From positions 186,001 to 250,000 of the forward strand of contig NZ_JAGGKG010000001.1 in NCBI RefSeq assembly GCF_017873435.1: DNA of 64,000 bases. The letters are read 5' to 3'. The notes beneath the pieces are model-generated. The model ran no database searches. It saw nothing but the letters and a program-made list of their open reading frames with translations, and had not been told where the DNA came from. The DNA comes from Paenibacillus turicensis. GTDB taxonomy: Bacteria > Bacillota > Bacilli > Paenibacillales > Paenibacillaceae. A program made the position numbers and the translations under genes. Positions 56,111-63,838 of this stretch are shown one piece after another (the first letter of the stretch is position 1; each line of letters opens with the position of its first letter).

Positions 56111-56719
56111 ATGGATTCTTACAATCTATGGATAATTATCGTGATTGGGCTTGCATCAAACCTTGATAATGCAGGCGTAGGTATCGCCTACGGCGTTCGG
56201 AATATCCGTATTCCTTGGTACTCTAACCTCACTATTTCCTTCATTTCTTTTTTAGCTACGCTCGTATCAGGATTATTTGGTAATTGGATATCCACTCATA
56301 TTCCAGTATGGATTAGCCATCTTATCGGAACCATTGTTATTGTTTCCGTTGGGGTATGGGTTTTATTACAACCACTTGCAAATCAGCTTCGAGCTCGCCA
56401 TAACAATTCCAACAATTTCACTCATTTTATTAGCAACCCAGAAAAAGCAGATAAGGACCAATCTCAATCCATTAGCCTACCTGAGTCCATCTTGTTAGGG
56501 ACAGCACTTGCGATGAATGCGTTAGCTGGTGGCTTTAATGCAGGAATCACCTCGTTAAACATTTGGTGTACTTCACTGGCAGTTGGCGTCATTAGTTATG
56601 TTTTGCTGTGGGCATGTGCAGCGTTAGGTGCAAAATATATTGCAGAGCGTTTTGGCAACGTAGCGACTGTAATTTCTGGTTTATTATTAGTTTTAATCGG
56701 CATTAATCAAATGTTTTAG
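56111..56719 (+). CDS. ytaF: YtaF-family sporulation membrane protein (MntP-like fold)
   Basis: This ~202-residue protein has six TM helices, with the paired motifs of the family: GLASNLDNAGVGIAYGVRNIRIPW near the N-terminus and LGTALAMNALAGGFNAGI in the middle. Members are related to manganese exporters of the MntP type and are linked to sporulation in Bacillus. The start ATG 56111 has AAAGGAG 8 nt before it; the longer frame from 55979 has none and reads unlike protein. Confidence 0.8.
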   Translation: MDSYNLWIIIVIGLASNLDNAGVGIAYGVRNIRIPWYSNLTISFISFLATLVSGLFGNWISTHIPVWISHLIGTIVIVSVGVWVLLQPLANQLRARHNNSNNFTHFISNPEKADKDQSQSISLPESILLGTALAMNALAGGFNAGITSLNIWCTSLAVGVISYVLLWACAALGAKYIAERFGNVATVISGLLLVLIGINQMF

Positions 56720-56968
56720 CATTATGCCCCTGTGGTGGGTGGCTATAACCTATACATTGCACTTTGACTAAATGGACTTATAACTATATTGCCTCCTACC
56801 CCAGTATTACTTAATGTTTTGAAAATTTTAATATTGTTCCTATATTATTACTTTTTTTCATGTTTAAATCATCTATAATAAAAATAGCCGATAAAATAAT
56901 TCTATACTCCTAGATATATCTAAGCACAAAGTCGGACTAAAGCCAAACGAAAGCAGGAGATTTTTACT

Positions 56969-57907
56969 ATGATTTGGTTGTCCAATTATGAACAAGAACT
57001 AGACCTCGCTTTTAACCAAGCAGCACAAATCTTGAACACCTTACCACCAAGCTTTAACAAACAGGCCTTAGAGTACTTGGATAAATTCCATGCACTTAAA
57101 CACAAACGTTCAAAAAATTACATTTGTTACTTACTACCTTATTGGCTACAAAATTATTTTAATGTGAGTATGACAACGACACGTGATTTTGCAGTAGCAA
57201 ATATTTTTGGTATGATGTATTACCATTTAATTGATGAAATTATGGACGAGCCTATCAAGCCTTCTAAGTATCAATTACCTTTAGCAGATTTAATTTACTT
57301 GGAGTTTCACACTATTTATAGTAAGTATTTCCCCTATGATTCGCCATTTTGGTCTTACTACAAACAATACATAGTCGAATGGGCCGAAGCAGTTACAGAG
57401 GAAAGCGAAAATGATTATTTCCAAACCGATCCGATCAGGCTTGCTCATAAGGCATCGCCTGTAAAAGTAGCAATTGTAGGTTCAATGTTTGTAACACATT
57501 GTACAAATAGCACATTGATTGTTCAGATCGAAGACGCAGTTGATTTGGTATTGCTAACATTACAAATGCTAGATGATTATGAGGATTGGAAAAAAGATTT
57601 GAAAGAAGGGAGTTATAATTGCTTGCTTTCTATGATCCAAGCAGAGCTTAACATCCCCCGAAGTCGAAGACCTAATGTAGAAGAAATTAAACAAGCATTA
57701 TTTGTCCAAGACATTCTTGTGAAATATGCAGAAATTGCGGTTAATCACCATGAGCAGATGACAACAATTCAACAATATGCGCCAGATCTCGTTTTATTTC
57801 ACAAATTTTTATATGAAAATCTTATTGAGGCCGGATCTCAAATCGCAAAGGATCGTTTATTGTTACAAAGTGGAGGTTTATCATATTGGATTGCTAAAAA
57901 TAGATAA
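56969..57907 (+). CDS. ComQ-like class I isoprenoid-synthase-fold protein (putative prenyltransferase for the adjacent peptide)
   Basis: This 312-residue helical protein has two Asp-rich motifs of the trans-isoprenyl diphosphate synthase fold at the right distance: DEIMDE (Asp89, Asp93) and DDYED (Asp202-Asp206, in LQMLDDYEDWKKDLKEG). These bind Mg2+ and a prenyl diphosphate. The motif is modified rather than the canonical DDxxD, as in ComQ. ComQ makes and attaches a prenyl group to a tryptophan of pre-ComX. Here an 81-residue peptide gene with a Trp near its C-terminus follows 80 bp later on the same strand. Alternatives are a terpene synthase or polyprenyl synthase, but no terpenoid genes are near. 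Confidence 0.75.
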   Translation: MIWLSNYEQELDLAFNQAAQILNTLPPSFNKQALEYLDKFHALKHKRSKNYICYLLPYWLQNYFNVSMTTTRDFAVANIFGMMYYHLIDEIMDEPIKPSKYQLPLADLIYLEFHTIYSKYFPYDSPFWSYYKQYIVEWAEAVTEESENDYFQTDPIRLAHKASPVKVAIVGSMFVTHCTNSTLIVQIEDAVDLVLLTLQMLDDYEDWKKDLKEGSYNCLLSMIQAELNIPRSRRPNVEEIKQALFVQDILVKYAEIAVNHHEQMTTIQQYAPDLVLFHKFLYENLIEAGSQIAKDRLLLQSGGLSYWIAKNR

Positions 57908-57936
57908 AATTGCTAGAAATACGCCAATTAATATGA

Positions 57937-57970
57937 TATAATTTCTTTGTCAATATTAACTTATAAGTTA
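57937..57970 (+). promoter_or_regulatory. -10 box and 14-bp palindrome before the NHLP peptide gene
   Basis: TATAAT is at 57937-57942 (no clear -35 at 17 bp; a TTGCTA lies 21 bp upstream). The perfect palindrome TAACTTATAAGTTA (57957-57970) sits between it and the ribosome site, an ideal operator position. So the peptide probably has its own regulated promoter in addition to read-through. Confidence 0.45.
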
Positions 57971-57987
57971 TAGAAAGGGTGATTTTT

Positions 57988-58233
57988 ATGACAACAGGTA
58001 CCCTACTACACAACGAAGTTATTCAAAGGGCATGGCAAGATCCGAGTTTCAAAGCAAGGCTGTTAGAAAATCCAAAAAAAGTATTGCAGGAAGTTTTAGG
58101 AGTTATTTTACCAGACCACATCACTGTAAAGGCCGTTGAGGAAAACTCAGATGAGTTATATTTTGTTTTACCCCAAAATCCCTCAGAGGTTTTAAAATCA
58201 GAAGTAAAGCCCCAATCTGTATGGGGCGTTTAG
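57988..58233 (+). CDS. NHLP-leader (nitrile-hydratase-alpha-like) peptide ending in Val-Trp-Gly-Val; putative prenylated signal precursor
   Basis: This 81-residue peptide has AAAGGGTGA a few nt before the ATG. Its first ~62 residues match the NHLP/TOMM leader family: AWQDPSFKARLLENPKKVL, then LPDHITVKAVEENSDELYFVLP, the pattern of the nitrile hydratase alpha-subunit N-terminus used as a RiPP leader. The remaining ~19 residues are a short core with no GG processing site. It ends ...KPQSVWGV, so Trp79 is third from the end; pre-ComX of Bacillus subtilis ends RQWGD with Trp in the same place. With the ComQ-like gene upstream I infer prenylation of Trp79. No cyclodehydratase, lanthionine or transporter gene is near. 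Confidence 0.8.
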   Translation: MTTGTLLHNEVIQRAWQDPSFKARLLENPKKVLQEVLGVILPDHITVKAVEENSDELYFVLPQNPSEVLKSEVKPQSVWGV

Positions 58234-58242
58234 GTTAGACAT

Positions 58243-60138
58243 TTAGGTAGGTACAGTAGATGGGAAACTGATGATTACTTCAGTACCTACCCCCAATTTA
58301 CTTTTGAACTGAATTGTACCACTCATCACTTCAATAATCCGTATCGTAACCATTAATCCAAGTCCAGTTCCTTTTGTTTTGTTAGAGAAATAAGGCTCCC
58401 CTAATCTAGCTAATACATCCTCACTCATACCTTCTCCATTATCTTTGATATGAATAAAAATTCGATTTTTATTTTCATACGCCCAAAGTTGAATATCACC
58501 TTCATCATGTAATGATTCAATGCTATTTTTAATTATGTTTACAAAGGCTTGTTTGAATTTAGAAGAATTTCCACTAATAAATAAATTTCTAGGAATATTC
58601 ACCGTAATATTACCGCCTTGCAAATTCGCCATCGGAATAAGAATCCCTTCAATATGAATAAACTCTTCCAATATATTTAAGGTCGTATTTTTCCCAACCT
58701 CTGGCTTCGCAAAGGTAAGGAAGTCTGTAATAATCCCAGATGCACGATCCAGCTCGTCTAAAGCCATATTTAAATACACTTTATCAGAGTTTTCTTGCTT
58801 CTCAGCTACTAATTGAAGAAACCCTCTTGTAACCTGTAAAGGATTACGCACTTCGTGCGCAACAGATGCTGCTAACTCACTAATAATCTCCATCTTCTCT
58901 GAACGTTGTAGTTCATTATTAAACATTTCAAGTTGTTTAGAATATTCAACAACTCTACGATGATTTTCAGCAAACTGTCTCCCTAAAATAATAATAAGAG
59001 AAGTCATGAAGCTTAATACTCCCCATTTCCATAAAGACAAATCATAATATCCTGATCTAAAATAAAACCAGATCAATTCACCTACACCTAAAATTGCAAA
59101 AATCATAAAACCGATTGAAAAAATAATAGCATCTTTATTTCTTTGTACTACATACACAACAACAGAACTTATTAAAATAATAAACTGAACAATCATAATA
59201 AAGCCAACAAGATTACCTGAAATAATTCTATAAATAGGATATAGTTTATAATTAGATAATTCATTTATAATCATTAAAAAGATACAAAACGTAAAATAAA
59301 CAACTTGAAACTGACGTAGTTTTTTTGTAATCGATTTATAACCTTGCCCAAAGGTGCTTTCAAAAAATATAGTAAACGCAGGTAATAAAATATATAAAGA
59401 CATATCAAACAATGCAACATATAGCTTGCCATATTTCTCATACATTGTGTACAAAAAAGGATTATATGTGATCATAATTATACCACTAGAAAAAATGAGC
59501 ACACATAATGAAATCCAGCTCTTTTTATGAACCGTGTTTAAGAAAAATGAACAACACAACATAATGATAGATATAAAGATAAGTGCTGAACCTAAAATAT
59601 AATCGGCATTACTACTATTAATATACACATGTTCTAATTGAAAGTAGTCACCAACGATAATTTGATCTTGAATTCCAATTCTATTTTTAGACTGTAATCC
59701 TAAATAAAAATAATCATCAGTTCCATTGTTTGCCAAAGGGACTAATACTTTTACAATTTCATAATTGAAATCTCTATTTGTCTCATACAATATTTTATCT
59801 TCGTATTTTATTACAACATGATAGCCGTATATTTTTTCAAAAAGTATAGCCATTGAATTCATATCTATTTCTGGAATTTTAATGCGAAACCATTGTGAGG
59901 ACTCTCCATAAGGCTTGTTAAGCTGAGCCTTTTTTGTACTATATTGCTCCCAATCAGGTAAACGCTCTAATTGTGCCTTGCTAATGTTTACATCAAATTT
60001 ATCTACCCAAGTCATTTCTATTTGATCTATAACATGATGTTCTACTGGAGCAGAACTTGAATTCTTTAATAAATCTCCATAAAAAATAATGGTTAATACA
60101 ACCACAATCACAATCGAAGCTTTATAAAAAGCTTTCAT
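58243..60138 (-). CDS. Seven-TM sensor histidine kinase (7TMR-DISM type), possible receptor of the adjacent peptide
   Basis: This 631-residue kinase has an N-terminal TM/signal helix (~7-22), an extracellular 7TMR-DISM-like beta domain (~40-175) and seven TM helices (~180-388). HisKA with His428 in AASVAHEVRNPLQVTRGFLQL and HATPase_c with N box IIKNSIESL, DNGEGMSEDV and GTGLGLMVT follow. Its HisKA/HATPase part is of the KinB/sporulation-kinase type, not the ComP (HisKA_3) type. It is convergent with the peptide gene and only 9 bp apart, and it is rather A+T-rich. No response regulator is adjacent. A role as receptor is inferred from position only. Confidence 0.85.
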   Translation of the reverse strand: MKAFYKASIVIVVVLTIIFYGDLLKNSSSAPVEHHVIDQIEMTWVDKFDVNISKAQLERLPDWEQYSTKKAQLNKPYGESSQWFRIKIPEIDMNSMAILFEKIYGYHVVIKYEDKILYETNRDFNYEIVKVLVPLANNGTDDYFYLGLQSKNRIGIQDQIIVGDYFQLEHVYINSSNADYILGSALIFISIIMLCCSFFLNTVHKKSWISLCVLIFSSGIIMITYNPFLYTMYEKYGKLYVALFDMSLYILLPAFTIFFESTFGQGYKSITKKLRQFQVVYFTFCIFLMIINELSNYKLYPIYRIISGNLVGFIMIVQFIILISSVVVYVVQRNKDAIIFSIGFMIFAILGVGELIWFYFRSGYYDLSLWKWGVLSFMTSLIIILGRQFAENHRRVVEYSKQLEMFNNELQRSEKMEIISELAASVAHEVRNPLQVTRGFLQLVAEKQENSDKVYLNMALDELDRASGIITDFLTFAKPEVGKNTTLNILEEFIHIEGILIPMANLQGGNITVNIPRNLFISGNSSKFKQAFVNIIKNSIESLHDEGDIQLWAYENKNRIFIHIKDNGEGMSEDVLARLGEPYFSNKTKGTGLGLMVTIRIIEVMSGTIQFKSKLGVGTEVIISFPSTVPT

Positions 60139-60420
60139 TACTTCAGCACCCCTGCCAATAAAATATTAGGATCGTGTAAACTTCAATATTACTGTCCAAA
60201 TCACCTTTAATTACTTTCAAACCTTAGATGCAGTGTATGCCTGCTATATATTATGTTAACGTGATAATCGTTATAATTTTGCTAGAAAGAATATGTAATG
60301 TTGGAAATATACGAATAGGTTACTATACTAGCATAAACGTGAAAGGCAGGTGCGACAACAAAATTATTTATTTTTGTACTGAAAATCATTAGAAATGAGA
60401 CAAAGATAAATAAATAAGCC

Positions 60421-60444
60421 GCTGCTACATATCGCAACAACAGC
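60421..60444 (-). terminator. Weak terminator hairpin after the MetE-like gene
   Basis: On the minus strand GCTGTTG and TAGCAGC can pair (two G-U pairs) and TTATTTATTT follows, about 48 bp past the stop. The rest of the 353-bp gap to the kinase start holds only A+T-rich sequence and promoter-like motifs. Confidence 0.4.
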
Positions 60445-60491
60445 CTATGTTATATTTGTGTTCAGTTTAATTGCAATGTAAAATGGGCGAG

Positions 60492-61613
60492 TTAATGATC
60501 TCCCCACACCTCTTTTGCCGTCTCCACCACTAACTTAATTTTGTCCCATTGCTCTTCCTCTGTTAAAATATTGCCTTCCTCTGAGGAAGCGAACCCACAT
60601 TGTGGGCTTAGACAAAGCTGATTAATGTCTACATAGTTAGCTGCTTCTGCAATACGTGCCTTTAACATTTCCTTACTTTCCAAACCACCATGCTTGGTTG
60701 TAACAAGCCCTAAGACGACTTGTTGGTCTTTAATATATTTTAGCGGCTCAAAGCCACCCGAACGTTCGTTATCATATTCAAGGAAAAAGCCATCCACGTT
60801 AACTTGTCCAAATAACTGCTCTGCGACAGGCTCATAACCACCAGAAGCAAACCAAGTAGAATGCAAATTACCACGACAGACGTGAAGCGTAATGACCATA
60901 TCGTCTGGACGATTAGCAATGCTGTCATTTAACATTTGAACATAATCCTTCACTAATTGATCTGGATCATAGCCTTGAGCTTTTAAGTGAATCCGATGTC
61001 TGCTGCTACACAAGTTCCCCCATGCGGTATCATCTAATTGTAAGTATCTACACCCTGCATCGTAAAAATCCTGAATGGCAGCCTGATACACTGCAACAAT
61101 GTCGGCTTTAAATTGCTCAGCATTGTCATAAATCTTATTTCCATGCTGTAAGCTGACAAAATGAAAAAGGCTTGGGGAAGGTATCGCAAATTTCACAGGA
61201 TAGTTTCCTGCAAGCTGGCGTAGCTGTTTAAAATGAGTTACCATCGGATGTGTCTTATAGCTTAATTTGTCTACAATTTCAAAGCTTTGAGGTTTTGTTT
61301 GCATTCCTGCTACACTAACCGTTTGCTTCATTTCTACCTTTTGTGCTCCTCCAATTCCCCAGAAAAAATCGAGATGCCACCACGAACGGCGAAATTCACC
61401 ATCAGTAACGGCCAACAGTCCCATTTCCTTTTGCTTCTTAATTAAGGCAGAGATGTGTTCATCTTCTACTTCTGTTAACTGAGCTTGACTCAGCTGTCCT
61501 TCTTCAAATAATCTGCGTGCATGCTTCAGCTCGATCGGTCGCAAAAAGCTACCTACAATATCATATCTAAAGGGCGGGATACTTCTAGGCTTCGCTTGAC
61601 TAAAGTCGTTCAT
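60492..61613 (-). CDS. Cobalamin-independent methionine synthase-like protein (YxjG/YxjH family)
   Basis: This 373-residue barrel protein has the MetE C-domain pattern: DIVGSFLRPIELK, TDGEFRRSWWHLDFFWG, CRYLQLDDTAWG, THVCRG-like LHVCRGNLHSTW, EYDNERSGGF and the ending LSPQCGFAS with a zinc cysteine. B. subtilis YxjG/YxjH are short MetE-like proteins linked to methionine metabolism. It likely transfers a methyl group to homocysteine or a related thiol. It starts 15 bp after the LysR gene on the same strand, so the two and the diguanylate cyclase gene form one operon. No S-box was seen. Confidence 0.85.
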   Translation of the reverse strand: MNDFSQAKPRSIPPFRYDIVGSFLRPIELKHARRLFEEGQLSQAQLTEVEDEHISALIKKQKEMGLLAVTDGEFRRSWWHLDFFWGIGGAQKVEMKQTVSVAGMQTKPQSFEIVDKLSYKTHPMVTHFKQLRQLAGNYPVKFAIPSPSLFHFVSLQHGNKIYDNAEQFKADIVAVYQAAIQDFYDAGCRYLQLDDTAWGNLCSSRHRIHLKAQGYDPDQLVKDYVQMLNDSIANRPDDMVITLHVCRGNLHSTWFASGGYEPVAEQLFGQVNVDGFFLEYDNERSGGFEPLKYIKDQQVVLGLVTTKHGGLESKEMLKARIAEAANYVDINQLCLSPQCGFASSEEGNILTEEEQWDKIKLVVETAKEVWGDH

Positions 61614-61628
61614 AATTACCTCCCATTA

Positions 61629-62561
61629 TTACAGCAACCAATAATTATAATTAAATTGTACTTCTGTTACGATATCATTCAAAATATCAATATACCTCTT
61701 GGCAATGTCACCAAGCTGAATATCTTTGTGGGCAATCCAGCCAATCGTCGCAGCTTGTTCAATTAAAAGTGGGATCGATCTCAGCTCTGAACCCGTTAAA
61801 TCCGACGTTAGCAGGCCTGTCCCAATCGTATATCCTTGAGTACCAAGTAAAATATCTCGTAATGTTGCACGATCACTCACCTTAATACTTCTAGCAGGTT
61901 GAACCGTACGCACAATTTCCTCAATAAAATTAAGGGAATGTTGCTCTCCTTGCTCAAAGGACAAATACGGATAAGGAGAAACATCCTCCATCGTTAGTTC
62001 CTCCTTAGCCGCTAAAGGATGCTGTGAGGATACATAAATATGAGGACTTGCATTTAATAATGGTGTAAATTTCAGGTGATGGTCACTAAAGAGCTTGTTC
62101 ATCACTTTCGCATTTTGTTCATTAATGTACAACACACCAATATCACTGCGTAAAGAACGTACATCCTCGATGATATCTAAGGTACGTGTTTCCCGTAAAA
62201 CAAGGTTGTATTCCTCTGCATCATAACTTTGTAGCAAGCGCACATAAGCATCAACGACAAAGGGGTAATGTTGTGTGGACATAGAGAACTGAACTCCTCT
62301 AAATTGCTCACCTTTATATCTGCTTTCCATAAATTCCATCTGTTCAATCACTTGTCTTGCATAACCAAGAAATTCAATTCCTGCCTCAGAAGTAACAATT
62401 CCTCGATTGCTACGTTCAAAAATAGCGATACCTAGCTCGTTTTCTAGTTCTTTAATTGCGTTGGAAAGACTAGGCTGCGAAATAAACAAACGTTTAGCTG
62501 CCTCATTCATCGAACCACAATTCGCAATTTCAATAGCATACTTCAATTGTTGTAACGTCAC
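61629..62561 (-). CDS. LysR-family transcriptional regulator
   Basis: This 310-residue protein has an N-terminal winged helix (~1-65; MNEAAKRLFISQPSLSNAIKELENELGIAIFERSNRGIVTSEAG) and the periplasmic-binding-like effector domain (~88-300). Being directly upstream of a methionine-synthase-like gene, it probably controls sulfur-amino-acid genes, as CysL- and YtlI-type LysR proteins do. It overlaps the diguanylate cyclase gene by 4 bp, a translation-coupled arrangement. Confidence 0.9.
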   Translation of the reverse strand: MTLQQLKYAIEIANCGSMNEAAKRLFISQPSLSNAIKELENELGIAIFERSNRGIVTSEAGIEFLGYARQVIEQMEFMESRYKGEQFRGVQFSMSTQHYPFVVDAYVRLLQSYDAEEYNLVLRETRTLDIIEDVRSLRSDIGVLYINEQNAKVMNKLFSDHHLKFTPLLNASPHIYVSSQHPLAAKEELTMEDVSPYPYLSFEQGEQHSLNFIEEIVRTVQPARSIKVSDRATLRDILLGTQGYTIGTGLLTSDLTGSELRSIPLLIEQAATIGWIAHKDIQLGDIAKRYIDILNDIVTEVQFNYNYWLL

Positions 62562-63661
62562 AGCATCACCTTCTCCCTTACATATAAGTCAGAAAACAAA
62601 CAAACACAATTTCTGCCTGATTGTTTTGCTAAATATAATGCTTGATCGGCAATATCGATCAGTTTATCTGAACTAATCTGTGGATAACATGCAATACCAA
62701 TCGAAATGGTAATATGAATGACTTGTCCATCAGGTAATACAAAATTATACTTTTCTACTGCCTGTCGTAATTGCTCTGCAATGTCATTTGTTTCAACGCT
62801 AGTATAGCCATTTACAACAACTACGAATTCTTCTCCACCCTTACGGGCAATGAGATCATCAATATTAAATTGCTTCTTTAAAATATTTGCTAATGACATA
62901 AGCACTTTATCCCCTGCTGGATGTCCATACGTATCGTTAACATGCTTGAAATGATCAATATCTAGCATCAGCACACTAAAGTAACTTTTCTCTTCGATCG
63001 CGTTTGTAATTGTTTTTTGCATCAGGCCATCAAAGGCTCTTGAATTGTACAATCCCGTCAAAAAATCCCGTTCTGCATGCTCTTGCATTAACCCTAAATA
63101 CTCACTGGATCGCTTTAAATATTGCAGCATGGAACGCGTAAATAAACCAGAAATTAAAAAAACACTTTCATAAATAGTAATAATTTCTGCCGTGAATTCC
63201 TTGGAGATCAATGAAAATATAATACCCGTAGACAGCATAGAGGCCGATAATGCAACTCCCCACCTCCACAATTCAAAGCGTAAGCGATTAAGCATGAATA
63301 CACCAACAACTAAAGCAACCATAATATTAGCAAGGGATGCAAGGGAAACGACCAATCCACTTGTGAAAAAAAATAAGCGGTAAACAAATATAATGATTGA
63401 TGTAACGATTGCACCTGGAAATCCAGTTAAGCATGCTGCAACCAAAATAGGAATCTGCCTAAAATCAGTGATCCATTTATCATGAATCGGGAAGGAAAAA
63501 TACATGAGGACTACGCCAAGAAAACCTAAAAAAGCACCAATCGCATATTGACTTATTTTCTTGGACCTATGTTGTGGAACTAAATACTTCGTACGAATTA
63601 AATTTCCGAAAAATAAAAACGCAGTTAACATCGTAAAGTTATTTATTAAGCTTTGAAACAT
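62558..63661 (-). CDS. Diguanylate cyclase with LytS-like 5TM membrane domain
   Basis: This 367-residue protein has five or six TM helices (~5-180, 5TMR_LYT type with PILVAACLTGFPGAIVTSI). A GGDEF domain (~195-360) with DFLTGLYNSRAFD, LMLDIDHFKHVNDTYGHPAGD and the active site GGEEF (275-279) follows. It makes c-di-GMP from GTP. The inhibitory RxxD (I-site) five residues before GGEEF is absent (NIDD), so product inhibition is probably lost. It overlaps the LysR gene by 4 bp and is the first gene of this operon. Confidence 0.9.
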   Translation of the reverse strand: MFQSLINNFTMLTAFLFFGNLIRTKYLVPQHRSKKISQYAIGAFLGFLGVVLMYFSFPIHDKWITDFRQIPILVAACLTGFPGAIVTSIIIFVYRLFFFTSGLVVSLASLANIMVALVVGVFMLNRLRFELWRWGVALSASMLSTGIIFSLISKEFTAEIITIYESVFLISGLFTRSMLQYLKRSSEYLGLMQEHAERDFLTGLYNSRAFDGLMQKTITNAIEEKSYFSVLMLDIDHFKHVNDTYGHPAGDKVLMSLANILKKQFNIDDLIARKGGEEFVVVVNGYTSVETNDIAEQLRQAVEKYNFVLPDGQVIHITISIGIACYPQISSDKLIDIADQALYLAKQSGRNCVCLFSDLYVREKVML

Positions 63662-63792
63662 TTATGACCCTCTCATTGCGCAATTTTTTTTAGCATATCA
63701 CAAAAAGGACTAGTTAGAGTAAACAAATATAGAAAAAACAAAAAACAAACGGTATCGTAATTGCTTATTATGTATAAGATCGTCATGGATCA

Positions 63793-63801
63793 TGTTATAA
63801 T
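63793..63801 (+). promoter_or_regulatory. Extended -10 promoter of the ThrE-type gene
   Basis: TGTTATAAT (TGn-TATAAT) is 38 bp upstream of the ATG at 63839. The 177-bp intergenic region is otherwise A+T-rich with no strong -35, which an extended -10 does not need. Confidence 0.5.
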
Positions 63802-63838
63802 GTGTTTTGAAAATTAATTATTGTAAAGGATGAGAATC

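Noticed and set aside
57979-57990. GTG start 9 bp upstream of the NHLP peptide ATG
   Set aside because: The GTG is part of the ribosome site GAAAGGGTG; the ATG at 57988 has proper spacing.
57988-58233. Nitrile hydratase subunit
   Set aside because: The similarity is limited to the leader-type segment. The catalytic Cys-rich metal site (CTLCSC) of nitrile hydratase alpha subunits is absent and the protein is only 81 residues.
58243-60138. Direct ComP orthologue
   Set aside because: The HisKA/HATPase part is of the KinB type, with the His in an H-E-V-R-N-P motif, not HisKA_3 as in ComP, and the sensor part has 7TMR-DISM features. It is only a functional analogue at best.
60253-60281. Possible Fur-like box (GATAATCGTTAT) upstream of the sensor kinase
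   Set aside because: The match to the 19-bp Fur consensus is poor and no iron genes are nearby.
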